A DNA stretch of 64,000 nucleotides from Armatimonas rosea (GCF_014202505.1 NZ_JACHGW010000007.1:62001-126000); one strand, 5' to 3'. Shown: positions 22,653 through 31,910, counted from the stretch's first letter. The notes: generated from the letters alone by a model not told the origin. Numbers and translations: made by a program.

Positions 22653-23696
22653 TCAGGGAGCTTCTGAGGAAGGGAACCGAAGCCCCACTCGGGCTCCTGT
22701 GGGGGTGTTCACGAAGGTCAAGGTGCCCGCGAGGTCCCAGGTCCCGATACTCTCGATCAGGCTCAGCCCGATACTGGCGCTACGGATTGGGTCAAAGCTG
22801 GGGGGAAACCCTGGGCCTTCGTTGTAGACATCCAGCTGGATTTCGGCAGCTTCTTGCTTCAGCGAGATATGGATCGTGCCATCTCCGTGCTTGATAGCGT
22901 TGGAGACCAGCTCATTGACGAGGAGAGACAGGGAGCTCACTTGCTTGAGGCTGAGCTCCACCTCATCGGCATCGAGCGTGATGACCCGTGGTGTCAGGAC
23001 ATTGGCCATCGCAGGAATCAGGCGCTCAAGTGCGAAGCGTGCGGAGACACTATCGAGCGGTACCCCCGGGGTGCTGGTCTGGTGGGTGAGCAGGTCATGG
23101 AGGGTGGCGAGGCCACGGATGTGGCGGGCGAGCCGGGCGAGTGCCTGTGTCCCCGAGTCATCGTCGAAGCGCATCGCATCCACGAGAGCGATCAGGACCT
23201 GGAGGTTGTTCTTGATCCGGTGGTGGCTCTCCATGATCGCACGCTGGAGCCGCTGGTTGAGGTCCTCGATCTCCTTCTGGCGCTCACGCAGCGTCTCTTC
23301 GGCAGCCAGTCGCTCACGGCGCTCGTGGGCCTCACGCAGGGCACGCTCTACCGCAGGAGGGAGGCGCTCTAGCTGATCTTTGAGGATGTAGTCGGTCATT
23401 CCCAGCTTGAGGCACTCGACTGCACGGCTCTCCCCTAGGGCACCCGAGAGCAAGATAAAGGGGATGGTCGAGTCGGTATCCTGGAGGAGCTGGAACGCCT
23501 GAATGCCATTGAAGGCCGTTAGGTTGAAGTCAGAGATCACCAGATCGGGCGGGTTTGCCTGAAGCGCAGCGACGTAGCTCTCTTGGCGGCTGACCGTGGT
23601 GACCGTAAAGTTGGGGGCAGCGTCTTCGAGGCAGGCCCGCACAAGCTCGGCATCTAGGGGATCGTCTTCGACATGCAGGAGCTGGTAGGCTCTCAT
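22653..23696 (-). CDS. Receiver-histidine kinase hybrid (HisKA_2 type)
   Basis: The 347-residue protein has an N-terminal receiver (LLHVEDDPLDAELV, Asp in LVISDFNLTAFNG, Lys in DYILKD). A coiled coil follows, then a HisKA_2 dimerisation domain with the phospho-acceptor motif ESHHRIKNNLQVL and a HATPase domain (VNELVSNAIKHGDG, NEGPGFPP, SIGLSLIES). Soluble receiver-kinase fusions of this kind relay signals from a membrane kinase. It is the third gene of an operon whose genes overlap by ATGA, after the CHASE3 kinase and the single-domain regulator. Confidence 0.92.
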   Translation of the reverse strand: MRAYQLLHVEDDPLDAELVRACLEDAAPNFTVTTVSRQESYVAALQANPPDLVISDFNLTAFNGIQAFQLLQDTDSTIPFILLSGALGESRAVECLKLGMTDYILKDQLERLPPAVERALREAHERRERLAAEETLRERQKEIEDLNQRLQRAIMESHHRIKNNLQVLIALVDAMRFDDDSGTQALARLARHIRGLATLHDLLTHQTSTPGVPLDSVSARFALERLIPAMANVLTPRVITLDADEVELSLKQVSSLSLLVNELVSNAIKHGDGTIHISLKQEAAEIQLDVYNEGPGFPPSFDPIRSASIGLSLIESIGTWDLAGTLTFVNTPTGARVGLRFPSSEAP

Positions 23697-24136
23697 ACGA
23701 AGAGCACCGGCTCGGGTGGCGGTTGGTTGGTGTTGGTCCAGAAGGTCCCAATCGCCTTGAGCGTCTCGGAGTAGTGGTCGAAGTCGACGGGCTTTACCAC
23801 ATAGGCATTGGCCCCGAGTCCATAGCTGCTCTGGAGGTCCGCGGGCTCACGGGAGCTGGTCAGCATGACAATGGGAATGCTCATCAGGCTGGGGTCGGAC
23901 TTTACCCGCCGCAGGACCTCAAGGCCATCGATTCGGGGGAGCTTGAGGTCGAGCATCATCAAGATCGGGTTTCCGGGCTCCCGATCCGCATGCAAACCGG
24001 AGCGCTTCAGAAAATCCAGAGCCTGCTGGCCATCCTTAACCACGATAATATCTTGCGCAAAGTCTTCGTCGGCGAGTACCTCCAAGGCAAGCTCGATATC
24101 GTTGCTATTGTCCTCTACCAATAAGATTGTCTTCAT
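23693..24136 (-). CDS. Single-domain response regulator (Rcp1-like)
   Basis: The 147-residue protein is one receiver domain with the Rcp1-like insertion. Visible are ILLVEDNSNDIELALE, the phospho-acceptor in MMLDLKLPRIDG, PIVMLTSS and YVVKPVDFDHY. There is no output domain. Its start and stop overlap both neighbours by ATGA, so it is translated between the membrane kinase and the hybrid kinase and probably shuttles phosphate between them. Confidence 0.93.
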   Translation of the reverse strand: MKTILLVEDNSNDIELALEVLADEDFAQDIIVVKDGQQALDFLKRSGLHADREPGNPILMMLDLKLPRIDGLEVLRRVKSDPSLMSIPIVMLTSSREPADLQSSYGLGANAYVVKPVDFDHYSETLKAIGTFWTNTNQPPPEPVLFV

Positions 24137-25587
24137 GTAATCTCTCTATTTTCTTCGTCACGGAGCCGCTCCAGGGGCAGGGAGAAGTAGAAGGTCGCTC
24201 CCGCTCCCAGGGTGCTCTCTGCCCAGGTTCGCCCCTCGTGCCGGGCGATGATGCGCCGGACGCTCGCTAGCCCGATTCCCGTTCCCTCGAATTCCTCGGG
24301 TTCGTGCAGGCGCTGAAAGACCCCAAAGAGGTTCTCCGTGTGCGCCATGTCAAATCCGACACCATTGTCCTTCACGGAGAACTCCAGCTCGGTTGCTGTT
24401 TGACGGCACTGGATCTCGATATGGGTGGTGGGGCTCTTACTGGAGTACTTTACCGCATTCTCCATCAAGTTCCGCCAGACGAGGCGGAGCATGGGCATGT
24501 CGCCCCAGACTGCGGGGAGGCTTCCCACCTCCCAGGTGATCGTCCGCTCGGGGTTCTCGAGGGCGAGCTCTGCCTGAATCTTCTCCACCTTGGCCTGCAT
24601 CGAGACCACGGTCTGGTTGAGCTCCGTCCGGCTCATCCGGGAGAAGGCCAAGAGATCGTCGATCAAGAGCCCCGCACGCCGTCCGGCGTCTTTGATGAGG
24701 CTGACATAGCGCCTGCCGGGCTCGTCAAGCAGCTCCCCTGATTTTTTCTCCAGCAGGTCTGCAAAGCCAACCACATGGCGCAGGGGGGCTCGGAGATCGT
24801 GGGAGACGGTGTAGGAGAAGGCCTCCAGCTCACGGTTGGCGGCGTGGAGGCCCTCGTTGGCGGCTTTCAAGCTCTCCGTACGTTCCTCGACCCGTCGCTC
24901 CAGTACCGCATTGAGCTGGCGCACAGCGGCCTCACTGGCCTCTCGGTCGTGGAGGGTTTGGCGGATTAGAGCAAAGGTTGCGATAAGGGCGAGGACGGCG
25001 GCGGCTGTGGCACCGAAGAAGGTCAGGCGGGTCTGGCGCTCGTTTTGGAAGGCTTGTCGCTCGAGCCGCCGTGCGAGGGAGAGCTCTTCCCCGTCCATGT
25101 ACTGCGTGAGCCCTTGGATCGCCTTGATGCGCTTCTGGGACTGCGCCATCACCTCGGGAGTGATGTGCCGGGAGTTGCCGTTGCGCCGAATCTTCTCGAC
25201 GTTCATCCGAGCATATTCCATTTGATCGTCCATGAGCGCACGCAATGTTGTGGTGCTTTTTGCCTGAAGGGGATCGTCCAGGGTGAGACTCGTGACAAGA
25301 TCAAGGTCTTTTCGGATATTGCTCTGTGCTTGCTTAAACCCCGTGGCAAACTGAGGATCACCCATCATGGCATACCCTCGCCCCTGCGCGATCGATGCCT
25401 CAAACTGCATCATCAGGTCGTGGAGAGCCGTTCGCACCTGCCAGGTGTGGGTCACCGAGCGCTGTGACTCTACCAATCCATACACGGAGCGGTTTGCCAG
25501 GAAGACATTTCCCAACAGCAGGGCGAGAAGGACAAAGAAACACAGCCCGAGTGTCCAGTCGTAGCGGCGCATTGTGGAATCCATCAT
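24133..25587 (-). CDS. CHASE3-domain sensor histidine kinase
   Basis: The 484-residue kinase has a transmembrane helix (LGLCFFVLLALLLGNVFLA) and a periplasmic four-helix CHASE3 sensor (RGYAMMGDPQFATGFKQAQ). A second membrane helix (FFGATAAAVLALIATFALI) and a coiled coil follow, then HisKA with FSYTVSHDLRAPLRHV and HATPase_c with NLMENAVKYSSK, VKDNGVGFD and GTGIGLASV. It is first in a three-gene ATGA-overlapped operon. CHASE3 ligands are unknown. Two ATGs (25587, 25584) are adjacent. Confidence 0.93.
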   Translation of the reverse strand: MMDSTMRRYDWTLGLCFFVLLALLLGNVFLANRSVYGLVESQRSVTHTWQVRTALHDLMMQFEASIAQGRGYAMMGDPQFATGFKQAQSNIRKDLDLVTSLTLDDPLQAKSTTTLRALMDDQMEYARMNVEKIRRNGNSRHITPEVMAQSQKRIKAIQGLTQYMDGEELSLARRLERQAFQNERQTRLTFFGATAAAVLALIATFALIRQTLHDREASEAAVRQLNAVLERRVEERTESLKAANEGLHAANRELEAFSYTVSHDLRAPLRHVVGFADLLEKKSGELLDEPGRRYVSLIKDAGRRAGLLIDDLLAFSRMSRTELNQTVVSMQAKVEKIQAELALENPERTITWEVGSLPAVWGDMPMLRLVWRNLMENAVKYSSKSPTTHIEIQCRQTATELEFSVKDNGVGFDMAHTENLFGVFQRLHEPEEFEGTGIGLASVRRIIARHEGRTWAESTLGAGATFYFSLPLERLRDEENREIT

Positions 25588-25610
25588 ACCGCGCTCATAG
25601 CAATTTCTAG

Positions 25611-25636
25611 GGAACCTGGTTCCGAGTTTGGGATAG
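25611..25636 (+). promoter_or_regulatory. ECF-like promoter GGAAC-N15-GGATAG
   Basis: GGAAC (25611-25615) and GGATAG (25631-25636) are separated by 15 bases, upstream of the small secreted protein gene at 25671. GGAACCTGGTTCC here is also a palindrome. Confidence 0.4.
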
Positions 25637-25670
25637 GAGTAGTACTTCTGTTCAAGAAAGGAACACCTAA

Positions 25671-26012
25671 ATGAAGTTTACCCATCTCTCGGCGATTGCG
25701 GGGGCGCTGTGTATCGTTTTGTTGGGGAGCTCGTCGGCGGCCCTTGCCCAGACCAAGCGCCAGAAAGACAAGAACGACATGCGGAACCTGGGCATTGGCC
25801 TGGGAGCACTCGCGGTTCATAAGTCGATCAAGGGAGACCCCAAGACAGCACTGCTCCTCGGAGCGGGCGCGGTCTATGCGGGCAAGAAGTACGAAGATCA
25901 GCGCAAGGCGCAGGCCAAGACCCACCGCAGCTACCGCTACCGAAATGGCCGCAAGGTCGGCTACTGGCTGATGCGCGGGACACAGAAAGTCCGCTACGTC
26001 AAGTACTCGTAG
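25671..26012 (+). CDS. Small secreted basic protein, 113 aa
   Basis: AAAGGA lies nine bases upstream of the ATG. A Sec signal peptide (AIAGALCIVLLGSSSAALAQ) is followed by about 85 mature residues rich in Lys, Arg and Tyr. A Gly/Ala hydrophobic stretch (LGIGLGALAVHKSIKGD, ALLLGAGAVYAGKKY) may be a short glycine zipper. The tail has RSYRYRNGRKVGYW. It is unrecognised. It may be envelope-associated and starts a run of three small exported proteins. Confidence 0.7.
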   Translation: MKFTHLSAIAGALCIVLLGSSSAALAQTKRQKDKNDMRNLGIGLGALAVHKSIKGDPKTALLLGAGAVYAGKKYEDQRKAQAKTHRSYRYRNGRKVGYWLMRGTQKVRYVKYS

Positions 26013-26029
26013 AAGAGAGAAGAGAGACG

Positions 26030-26464
26030 ATGAAACCTACTGCACTTCTGGGGCTCGTTGCCCTGGCACTACTTCCCCAGGCCGTTCGTGCGGAGACGGT
26101 GGTTGGTCTGGGAGGGGAGACGCTCTTTGTCTTTAAAGCGGACAAGGACCTCGACAAGACCGCCCAAGAGCGCTCCAACGATGTCTACGACCGCATTCGC
26201 ACGATCCTCAACAACCCGCGGTTCAAGGCCAGCGATATTCAAGTCAAGCCCCTTGGGGACTACGGCGCGAAGATTGTCGCCAACGGCCAGCTGATCGTCC
26301 CCATTGGCAATGCCGAGGCGGAGGCGCATGGCTCGACCCACATGGCCCTCGCCGAGGAGTGGGCCAAGCACCTACGGGAGGTCATGCCCAAGCTTCGCGC
26401 CCGCCCGGATATCTTCGTGCAGAACAACAAGTACACCAAGAGCATGCGAAGGCGGTCTCGATGA
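26030..26464 (+). CDS. Secreted protein with MscS-N-terminal-like domain, 144 aa
   Basis: A signal peptide (ALLGLVALALLPQAVRA) precedes one alpha/beta domain. The core ETLFVFKADKDLDKTAQERS, RIRTILNNPRFKASDIQV and AHGSTHMALAEEWAKHLREV resembles the soluble domain often placed in front of bacterial mechanosensitive channels. The typical features are an ADP-like regular strand, a helix that begins QERS/ER, and an ALAEEWA helix. Here the domain stands alone. The stop overlaps the next start by ATGA. Confidence 0.6.
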   Translation: MKPTALLGLVALALLPQAVRAETVVGLGGETLFVFKADKDLDKTAQERSNDVYDRIRTILNNPRFKASDIQVKPLGDYGAKIVANGQLIVPIGNAEAEAHGSTHMALAEEWAKHLREVMPKLRARPDIFVQNNKYTKSMRRRSR

Positions 26465-27057
26465 GCCTTGTTGTTGCCGTCTGTGCCATGGCACTCGTGG
26501 CACAGGCACCTGAGATCAGCCTGAAAGAGAGTGCTGCCCCAGACTCGGTCATGAAGCTAACCCCGACCGGTGCCAAGAGCCTGCGCTTTGCTCAGGTGAA
26601 CTACGGGGTCTCGGGCGGGAAGCTCCTGCTCCATGAGTATCGTGTGGGGGACCCCGGAAGCGCGGTTCGCTACCTGGATATCCTCACGCCTAGTGGCAAG
26701 CGCCTCCAGAAGTTTCAGCTCGGGTATGCGCCAGAGACCGTGAGCCGGGACTACAAGATCCGCCCGCTCTGGGTGATTCCCGCCCGCAAGAAGCTCCCCG
26801 CGCTGCACTTTGAGGGCCTTGGGGCGCACCTCTTTGTGGTCTTTCCCAAGGGCTTTGCCCAGCCGGGGAGCCAGCAGTTTCTCTCGGAGCTCGACGGCGA
26901 TAAAAAGCGCTTGATCTCGTTTGACGAGCTGGACCGTCGTGGGTATCGCATGATTCGGATCGATGTCGATGAGCCCGCGGTGGAGGGAAAGCCTGCTTAC
27001 AAGGGCACGACGTACTATTTCTGGAGCGGCACCAAGTTCGAGGAAAAGAAGCGCTAG
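26461..27057 (+). CDS. Secreted hypothetical protein, 198 aa
   Basis: The ATG overlaps the previous stop. A short signal peptide (SLVVAVCAMALVAQAPE) precedes about 180 residues that are mainly beta strands: LLLHEYRVGDPGSAVRYLD, KFQLGYAPETVSRDYKI, HLFVVFPKGF and a C-terminal [17 protein letters not shown]. No domain is recognised. Translational coupling with the 26030 gene suggests a shared envelope role. The stop shares CTAG with the convergent membrane gene. Confidence 0.7.
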   Translation: MSLVVAVCAMALVAQAPEISLKESAAPDSVMKLTPTGAKSLRFAQVNYGVSGGKLLLHEYRVGDPGSAVRYLDILTPSGKRLQKFQLGYAPETVSRDYKIRPLWVIPARKKLPALHFEGLGAHLFVVFPKGFAQPGSQQFLSELDGDKKRLISFDELDRRGYRMIRIDVDEPAVEGKPAYKGTTYYFWSGTKFEEKKR

Positions 27058-27746
27058 CTGGCGGGCTCGGAGTCGGGGAGGCGCTGGAGCCAGGCACGCA
27101 GGCTGGCCTCGAGCGCCTCGCCGTCGCGCTGGGTATCCGATAGGGAGCGCGCGCTATCGCGGCAGAGCAGCGCCATGCTGGTGCCCTTGTCGCGGACCGG
27201 CAGGTTGAGCCAGAGAGGGAGCAGGCCACCTGCCGTCCCCTCACGCTCCGGCATCCCGCCCACCTCGGGGCGTGGGATGGTCAGCTGCTGACGCTCTCCG
27301 GCAAACTCCAGGCGGTCGGGGAAGATCAAGAGCCAGCCCCAGTCGGGCTGAAACGCCCCGCGCCGTGCCACCGGGCGCACCTCCACAAAGTGGCGTGCCA
27401 GGGTGGGCTCTTTCCCCGCGAGCGAGCGAGCACGGGGCAGGAGCGCCTCCCGCGCCGTCGCGGAGCCCAGGATACCGAGCTTGTCGTGCAGGAGATACAT
27501 GATGCTCCAGCTTCCCAGGGTTGCCAGGATCAGTGGCAGGAGCGGCCCGAGCCCTTGCTTGTGGCCCAGCGCCATCGCGATCCCTTCCGTGATTCCCCAG
27601 AAGGCAAACGCCAAGAAGACAAGCGCGCCTACTCCAATTATCAGCGCCACGAGGTGGAGCCACTGAACTTTTGTCCGCAGGTTACCCAGCCGCACCCCAT
27701 CATCGGTGGGCGCAGGGGAGACACGAAAGCCTTTGGCGTGAGACAT
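27054..27746 (-). CDS. Two-TM membrane protein of unknown function, 230 aa
   Basis: Two membrane helices ([20 protein letters not shown] and [19 protein letters not shown]) lie near the N-terminus. The 140-residue cytoplasmic part has a PH-like or bacterial-PH-like mix of strands ([20 protein letters not shown]), then a helical tail. TATAAT ends eight bases before the ATG and no Shine-Dalgarno is seen. It is divergent from purE, only 43 bases away. The function is not known. Confidence 0.7.
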   Translation of the reverse strand: MSHAKGFRVSPAPTDDGVRLGNLRTKVQWLHLVALIIGVGALVFLAFAFWGITEGIAMALGHKQGLGPLLPLILATLGSWSIMYLLHDKLGILGSATAREALLPRARSLAGKEPTLARHFVEVRPVARRGAFQPDWGWLLIFPDRLEFAGERQQLTIPRPEVGGMPEREGTAGGLLPLWLNLPVRDKGTSMALLCRDSARSLSDTQRDGEALEASLRAWLQRLPDSEPAS

Positions 27747-27754
27747 GTGGCCTC

Positions 27755-27760
27755 ATTATA
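27755..27760 (-). promoter_or_regulatory. -10 box TATAAT of the two-TM membrane gene
   Basis: TATAAT on the minus strand ends eight bases before the ATG at 27746. It is back to back with the purE -10 box at 27778. Confidence 0.5.
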
Positions 27761-27777
27761 GCGGGATTATCGCGGGG

Positions 27778-27783
27778 TACAAT
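27778..27783 (+). promoter_or_regulatory. -10 box TACAAT of purE
   Basis: TACAAT ends six bases before the GTG at 27790, which supports a leaderless purEK transcript. Confidence 0.55.
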
Positions 27784-27789
27784 GGCTTC

Positions 27790-28284
27790 GTGAACGAAGA
27801 GAAGATTCTGGTTGGCATTATTATGGGCAGTGTCAGCGACTGGGACACGATGCGCCATGCCCACGAGACCCTGGAGCAGTTTGGAGTGGTCCACGAGTGT
27901 CAGATTGTCAGTGCGCACCGCACCCCGGAGCTCCTGCGGGACTACTCCCAGAGCGCGGAGGGACGTGGGCTTGAGGTGATTATCGCGGGGGCGGGTGGCG
28001 CGGCGCACCTTCCGGGCATGGCGGCGGCCTTCACGGTCCTTCCGGTGCTCGGGGTTCCGGTCGAGAGCCACGCCCTCAAGGGACAAGACTCCCTCTTATC
28101 TATCGTACAGATGCCCGGCGGAATCCCCGTGGGGACACTGGCGATTGGGAAGGCGGGGGCGATCAACGCGGCGCTGCTCGCGGTCGCCATTCTTGCCAAC
28201 TCCCGCCCGGAGCTACGCCAGAAGCTTCACGCGTTCCGGACGAGCCAGACCGAGAAGGTCCTTGCGATGGAGCTACCGCTATGA
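27790..28284 (+). CDS. purE: N5-carboxyaminoimidazole ribonucleotide mutase
   Basis: The 164-residue class I PurE converts N5-CAIR to CAIR in purine synthesis. Motifs are [12 protein letters not shown] (nucleotide and CO2 site), [28 protein letters not shown] and [17 protein letters not shown]. The GTG at 27790 fits both the -10 spacing and homologue length. The stop overlaps the purK ATG (ATGA). Together with purK this converts AIR to CAIR with ATP and bicarbonate. Confidence 0.96.
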   Translation: MNEEKILVGIIMGSVSDWDTMRHAHETLEQFGVVHECQIVSAHRTPELLRDYSQSAEGRGLEVIIAGAGGAAHLPGMAAAFTVLPVLGVPVESHALKGQDSLLSIVQMPGGIPVGTLAIGKAGAINAALLAVAILANSRPELRQKLHAFRTSQTEKVLAMELPL

Positions 28285-29399
28285 CACACTTGAATCCGGG
28301 GGCGACCATTGGAGTGCTGGGCAGTGGCCAGCTCGGGCGGATGATGGCGATGGCGGCGAGCCGGTTGGGCTACAGAGTCGCCTGCTTCTCCCCCGACTCC
28401 ACCCCGACTCCCTGTGCCCAGGTTGGGGCGCGCGAGGTGACCGGGAGCTACGACGATCTGGAGGCGGTCGCGGCCTTTGCGCAGTCGGTCGATGTGGTGA
28501 CGTTTGAGTTTGAGAATGTTAGCGCGGCGGCGGCGGAGACTGCGGCACGCTACGCCCCCGTTCGGCCGGGGGGGCATGTCCTGCACACAACCCAGAACCG
28601 CCTGCGGGAGAAGAGCTTTCTCCAGAAGATTGGGGTGCCGACCACCGCCTTCAAGGCCGTCCTAAGCCCCAGCGACTGCGACGATTTTTCCTACCCTGCG
28701 ATTCTTAAGACGGCTGGCTTTGGCTACGATGGCAAGGGGCAGCGGAAGGTCGCCGGTGCCGAAGACGCAAAGGCGGCGTTCTTGGCGCTGGGGGAGCAGC
28801 CGTGCATTCTGGAGGCACTCGTTGACTTTGCCTACGAGGCGAGTGTGGTCGCGGCACGGGGGCTCGATGGCAGCTTTGTGGCCTACCCCGCGGTGCGCAA
28901 CGACCATGTCAACCATATCCTAGACCTGACAACCGCCCCCGGAACCACGACCACCGGTGCGGAGGAACTTGCCCGCCAGATCTTAGAGGCGCTGGACGTG
29001 GTGGGGGTGCTGTGTGTGGAGCTCTTTGTGACCCACGAGGGGGCTCTGCTGGTCAATGAGCTTGCCCCACGCCCTCATAACTCGGGGCATTGGAGTATCG
29101 AGGGCGCGGATACCAGCCAGTTTGAGCAACAAGTCCGTGCGGTCTGCGGGCTTCCCCTCGGCTCGACCGTACTTCGTGCTCCGGGAGTGGCAATGGCCAA
29201 CCTCCTGGGGGATATCTGGCCCGAAAATGGGGTGTCTGAGCCAAACTGGAGCGCCGCACTCGCCCTTCCTGGTGTCCATCTGCACCTCTATGGCAAGGCA
29301 CAGGCCCGCATTGGCCGTAAGATGGGGCATCTGACCGCACTTGGCCAGACCCCGGACGAGGCTGTCGCGCGGGTTTTGCAGGCTCGCTCTGTACTCTAG
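28281..29399 (+). CDS. purK: N5-carboxyaminoimidazole ribonucleotide synthase
   Basis: The 372-residue ATP-grasp enzyme carboxylates AIR to N5-CAIR. The N-terminus [21 protein letters not shown], the ATP-grasp lysine strand [16 protein letters not shown], the segment [15 protein letters not shown] and the metal-site [17 protein letters not shown] are diagnostic. It starts within the purE stop. The gene is complete. Confidence 0.96.
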   Translation: MTHLNPGATIGVLGSGQLGRMMAMAASRLGYRVACFSPDSTPTPCAQVGAREVTGSYDDLEAVAAFAQSVDVVTFEFENVSAAAAETAARYAPVRPGGHVLHTTQNRLREKSFLQKIGVPTTAFKAVLSPSDCDDFSYPAILKTAGFGYDGKGQRKVAGAEDAKAAFLALGEQPCILEALVDFAYEASVVAARGLDGSFVAYPAVRNDHVNHILDLTTAPGTTTTGAEELARQILEALDVVGVLCVELFVTHEGALLVNELAPRPHNSGHWSIEGADTSQFEQQVRAVCGLPLGSTVLRAPGVAMANLLGDIWPENGVSEPNWSAALALPGVHLHLYGKAQARIGRKMGHLTALGQTPDEAVARVLQARSVL

Positions 29400-29446
29400 C
29401 TGCCTTTTATAGCGTTTTCTTGCTACGCATTTCCTTTTTTCAGCGA

Positions 29447-29452
29447 TACAAT
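29447..29452 (+). promoter_or_regulatory. -10 box TACAAT upstream of murA
   Basis: TACAAT lies 41 bases before the ATG at 29493 and 110 bases before the ATG at 29562. The -35 region is poor (TTGCTA, 21 bases upstream). Confidence 0.4.
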
Positions 29453-29561
29453 GCGGGTGCAATTTTTAGGCAATTATTCTGGGAAGTTTAACATGATCGT
29501 AGAGGTAGAGAAAAAACCGGTGAGTACAGGAGCAAAGCTAGGACTGGAGGTGGGGCGCCGT

Positions 29562-30875
29562 ATGCAGCCTACGCCAAGTGAGTCACGTATCGTGATTGAG
29601 GGCGGAAAGCCGCTGGTGGGAACCATTCCTGTAGGAGGTTCAAAGAACGCAACCCTGGCGCTGATGGCAGGGGTTGTCTTGGCATCGGAGGGGACGACAC
29701 ACCTGCATCGCGTTCCTCGGATCAGTGATATCGCGACGATGGCGACTATCCTGCGAGGGCTAGGGATCGTGGTGGAGTTCTCGGAGAGCCGTCAGGATGT
29801 CAGTATCGATGCGACCCGGCTGACGTCGTTTGAGCCCGAGGACCAGCTTGTCACCCGTATGCGCGGCTCGCTCCAGCTCTTGGGACCGATCCTGGCGCGC
29901 CAGGGGCGGGTTCGGCTGGCTCCTCCGGGAGGCTGCAATATCGGAGCGCGTGCCTACGACCTGCACCTAAAAGGGCTGAGTGCGCTGGGAGCCACGATCG
30001 ACGAGAGCGCGGGGTATATCTTTGCGGAGGCACCCGCCGCGGGCCTTCGTGGGGCGCAGATCTACCTCGATAAGCCGTCGGTGGGGGCGACCATGAATAT
30101 CCTCATGGCTGCATCGCTGGCACACGGACGGACCATTATCGAGAACGCCGCCCAGGAGCCCGATGTCGAGGACCTGGGGAGCCTGATCAATGCCATGGGG
30201 GGCAAGGTCCAGGGCCAGGGCACCGGGATGATCACCATCGACGGAGTCGCGGCGCTCAAAGGGGTGGATTTCATGGTCTCCCCGGACCGCATTGAGGCGG
30301 GGACTCTCGCCATGGCTGCAGCGATCACGGGCGGGAGCTTGTTTCTGGAGGGAGCCAATCCCAGCCACATGCGCCCGATCCTCATGAAGCTTGCGGAGAT
30401 GGGTGTGGTTATCGAGGAGGCACCGGATGGGGTTCGGGTCTCCCACCCCGGCCACAAGCTTCGTGCCGTGGATGTCACCGCCATGCCACACCCTGGCTTC
30501 CCCACCGATCTCCAGCAGCCAGTCGCGACCCTGCTGAGCCTAGCCGAGGGGACCGCCATGGTCACCGACACGGTCTACGAAGGCCGTTTTCGCTACCTGA
30601 GTGAGCTCCTGAAGATGGGGGCAAAGGCCCGCTGGGAGGGGCGCACTGCGGTGATCACGGGTGTGAACGCACTCTCGGGGGCGGATGTTGAGGCCTCGGA
30701 CCTACGTGCGGGAGCTGCAATGGTGCTCGCGGGGCTTGTGGCCCAGGGGACGACTAGGGTATTCTCTATACATCATATTGATCGTGGTTATGAGCACCTG
30801 ACCGCAAAGCTGGCAGGCGTGGGCGCAAACATCTGGCGTGAAGATGAGCACGGTATGAGAGTGGAGGCGGCGTGA
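29562..30875 (+). CDS. murA: UDP-N-acetylglucosamine 1-carboxyvinyltransferase
   Basis: This enzyme starts peptidoglycan synthesis by adding enolpyruvate to UDP-GlcNAc. Signatures are IPVGGSKNATLALM (Lys28, Asn29), PPGGCNIGARAYDLHLKG with the reactive Cys125 that fosfomycin targets, and GFPTDLQQPVATLL. The ATG at 29562 has GGAGG 11 bases upstream and gives the usual 437-residue length. An upstream in-frame ATG at 29493 would add 23 residues with atypical codon use. Its stop overlaps the mreB start (GTGA). Confidence 0.95.
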   Translation: MQPTPSESRIVIEGGKPLVGTIPVGGSKNATLALMAGVVLASEGTTHLHRVPRISDIATMATILRGLGIVVEFSESRQDVSIDATRLTSFEPEDQLVTRMRGSLQLLGPILARQGRVRLAPPGGCNIGARAYDLHLKGLSALGATIDESAGYIFAEAPAAGLRGAQIYLDKPSVGATMNILMAASLAHGRTIIENAAQEPDVEDLGSLINAMGGKVQGQGTGMITIDGVAALKGVDFMVSPDRIEAGTLAMAAAITGGSLFLEGANPSHMRPILMKLAEMGVVIEEAPDGVRVSHPGHKLRAVDVTAMPHPGFPTDLQQPVATLLSLAEGTAMVTDTVYEGRFRYLSELLKMGAKARWEGRTAVITGVNALSGADVEASDLRAGAAMVLAGLVAQGTTRVFSIHHIDRGYEHLTAKLAGVGANIWREDEHGMRVEAA

Positions 30876-31897
30876 AGATTCGACTAGCCCCGGAGATAGG
30901 GATCGACCTGGGCACGGCAAATATTCTGGTCTATCAGCGGGGTAAGGGGATTGTCCTACGGGAGCCTTCCGTCGTGGCAATCGATAAGGCTAGTCGGAAA
31001 GTCAAGGCGGTGGGCGAGGAGGCGCGTCTCATGCTGGGAAGAACCCCCGGCAATATTATCGCCATCCGTCCCATGCAAGACGGGGTGATCGCGGACTACT
31101 CCACCACCCGAGAGATGCTTCGGGCCCTGATTGGCAAGGTCTGTGGGCGTCGTGGTCCCTTCAAGCCGCGCGTCCTGGTCTGTGTTCCTGCAGGGGTGAC
31201 CAGTGTGGAGAAGCGTGCTGTGCTCCAAGCCGCCGAGGAGGCAGGAGCAGGGGTTGCGGCGACCATTGAGGAGACCATGGCGGCGGCGATCGGGGCGGGG
31301 CTGCCCATTGCGCTGCCGGGTGGCAACATGGTGGTCGATATCGGCGGGGGAACCACCGATATCGCCGTGATCTCGCTGGGTGGGATCGTGGTTAGCAAGA
31401 GCCTGCGGGTAGGGGGCAATAAGATCGACGAAGTGATTATTCGTCACATCAAGAACGCCTACAACCTAATGATCGGAGACCGGACCGCAGAAGAGATCAA
31501 GATCCGCGTGGGCTCCGCGTTTCCGCTGGAGCAGGAGCTGCACATGGAGGTCAAGGGCCGCGACCTCGTGGCGGGCCTTCCTAAGACGGTCGATGTGAGC
31601 AGTGACGAGATTCGGGAGGCGCTCGCCGAGCCGATCTCTCAGATCGTCGATCGGGTCAAGGCGGTCCTCGAGCAGACTCCCCCCGAGCTTTCGTCGGATA
31701 TCATCGAGCGTGGGATCATGCTGACGGGCGGTGGGGCACTGCTCCGGGGCCTGGATCGCCTGCTCTCCCTGGCGACAGGAATCCCGGTGCATGTCGCGGA
31801 CGACCCGCTCTCCTGTGTCGCCATCGGTACGGGGCGGGCACTGGAGGAGTTTGATGCCATCCGAGACAGCCACAACCTGAGCGGTAGCTACGAATAG
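30872..31897 (+). CDS. mreB: Rod-shape actin homologue MreB
   Basis: The 341-residue actin-fold ATPase has GIDLGTANILVYQRGKGI (phosphate 1), PMQDGVIADYSTTREML, CVPAGVTSVEKRAVLQAA, MVVDIGGGTTDIAVISLGG (phosphate 2), and the adenosine motif GIMLTGGGALLRGLD. MreB polymers guide lateral wall synthesis. It starts with GTG overlapping the murA stop, so wall-precursor synthesis and shape are co-expressed. mreC, mreD and rodA are not in the window. The murA-mreB adjacency recalls the murA-mbl region of Firmicutes. Confidence 0.95.
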   Translation: MKIRLAPEIGIDLGTANILVYQRGKGIVLREPSVVAIDKASRKVKAVGEEARLMLGRTPGNIIAIRPMQDGVIADYSTTREMLRALIGKVCGRRGPFKPRVLVCVPAGVTSVEKRAVLQAAEEAGAGVAATIEETMAAAIGAGLPIALPGGNMVVDIGGGTTDIAVISLGGIVVSKSLRVGGNKIDEVIIRHIKNAYNLMIGDRTAEEIKIRVGSAFPLEQELHMEVKGRDLVAGLPKTVDVSSDEIREALAEPISQIVDRVKAVLEQTPPELSSDIIERGIMLTGGGALLRGLDRLLSLATGIPVHVADDPLSCVAIGTGRALEEFDAIRDSHNLSGSYE

Positions 31898-31910
31898 AAG
31901 GGCAGAGACG

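Noticed and set aside
29493-29561. Upstream start of murA at ATG 29493
   Set aside because: The added 23 residues have atypical codons and no counterpart in MurA, and GGAGG lies before the ATG at 29562. It cannot be excluded.
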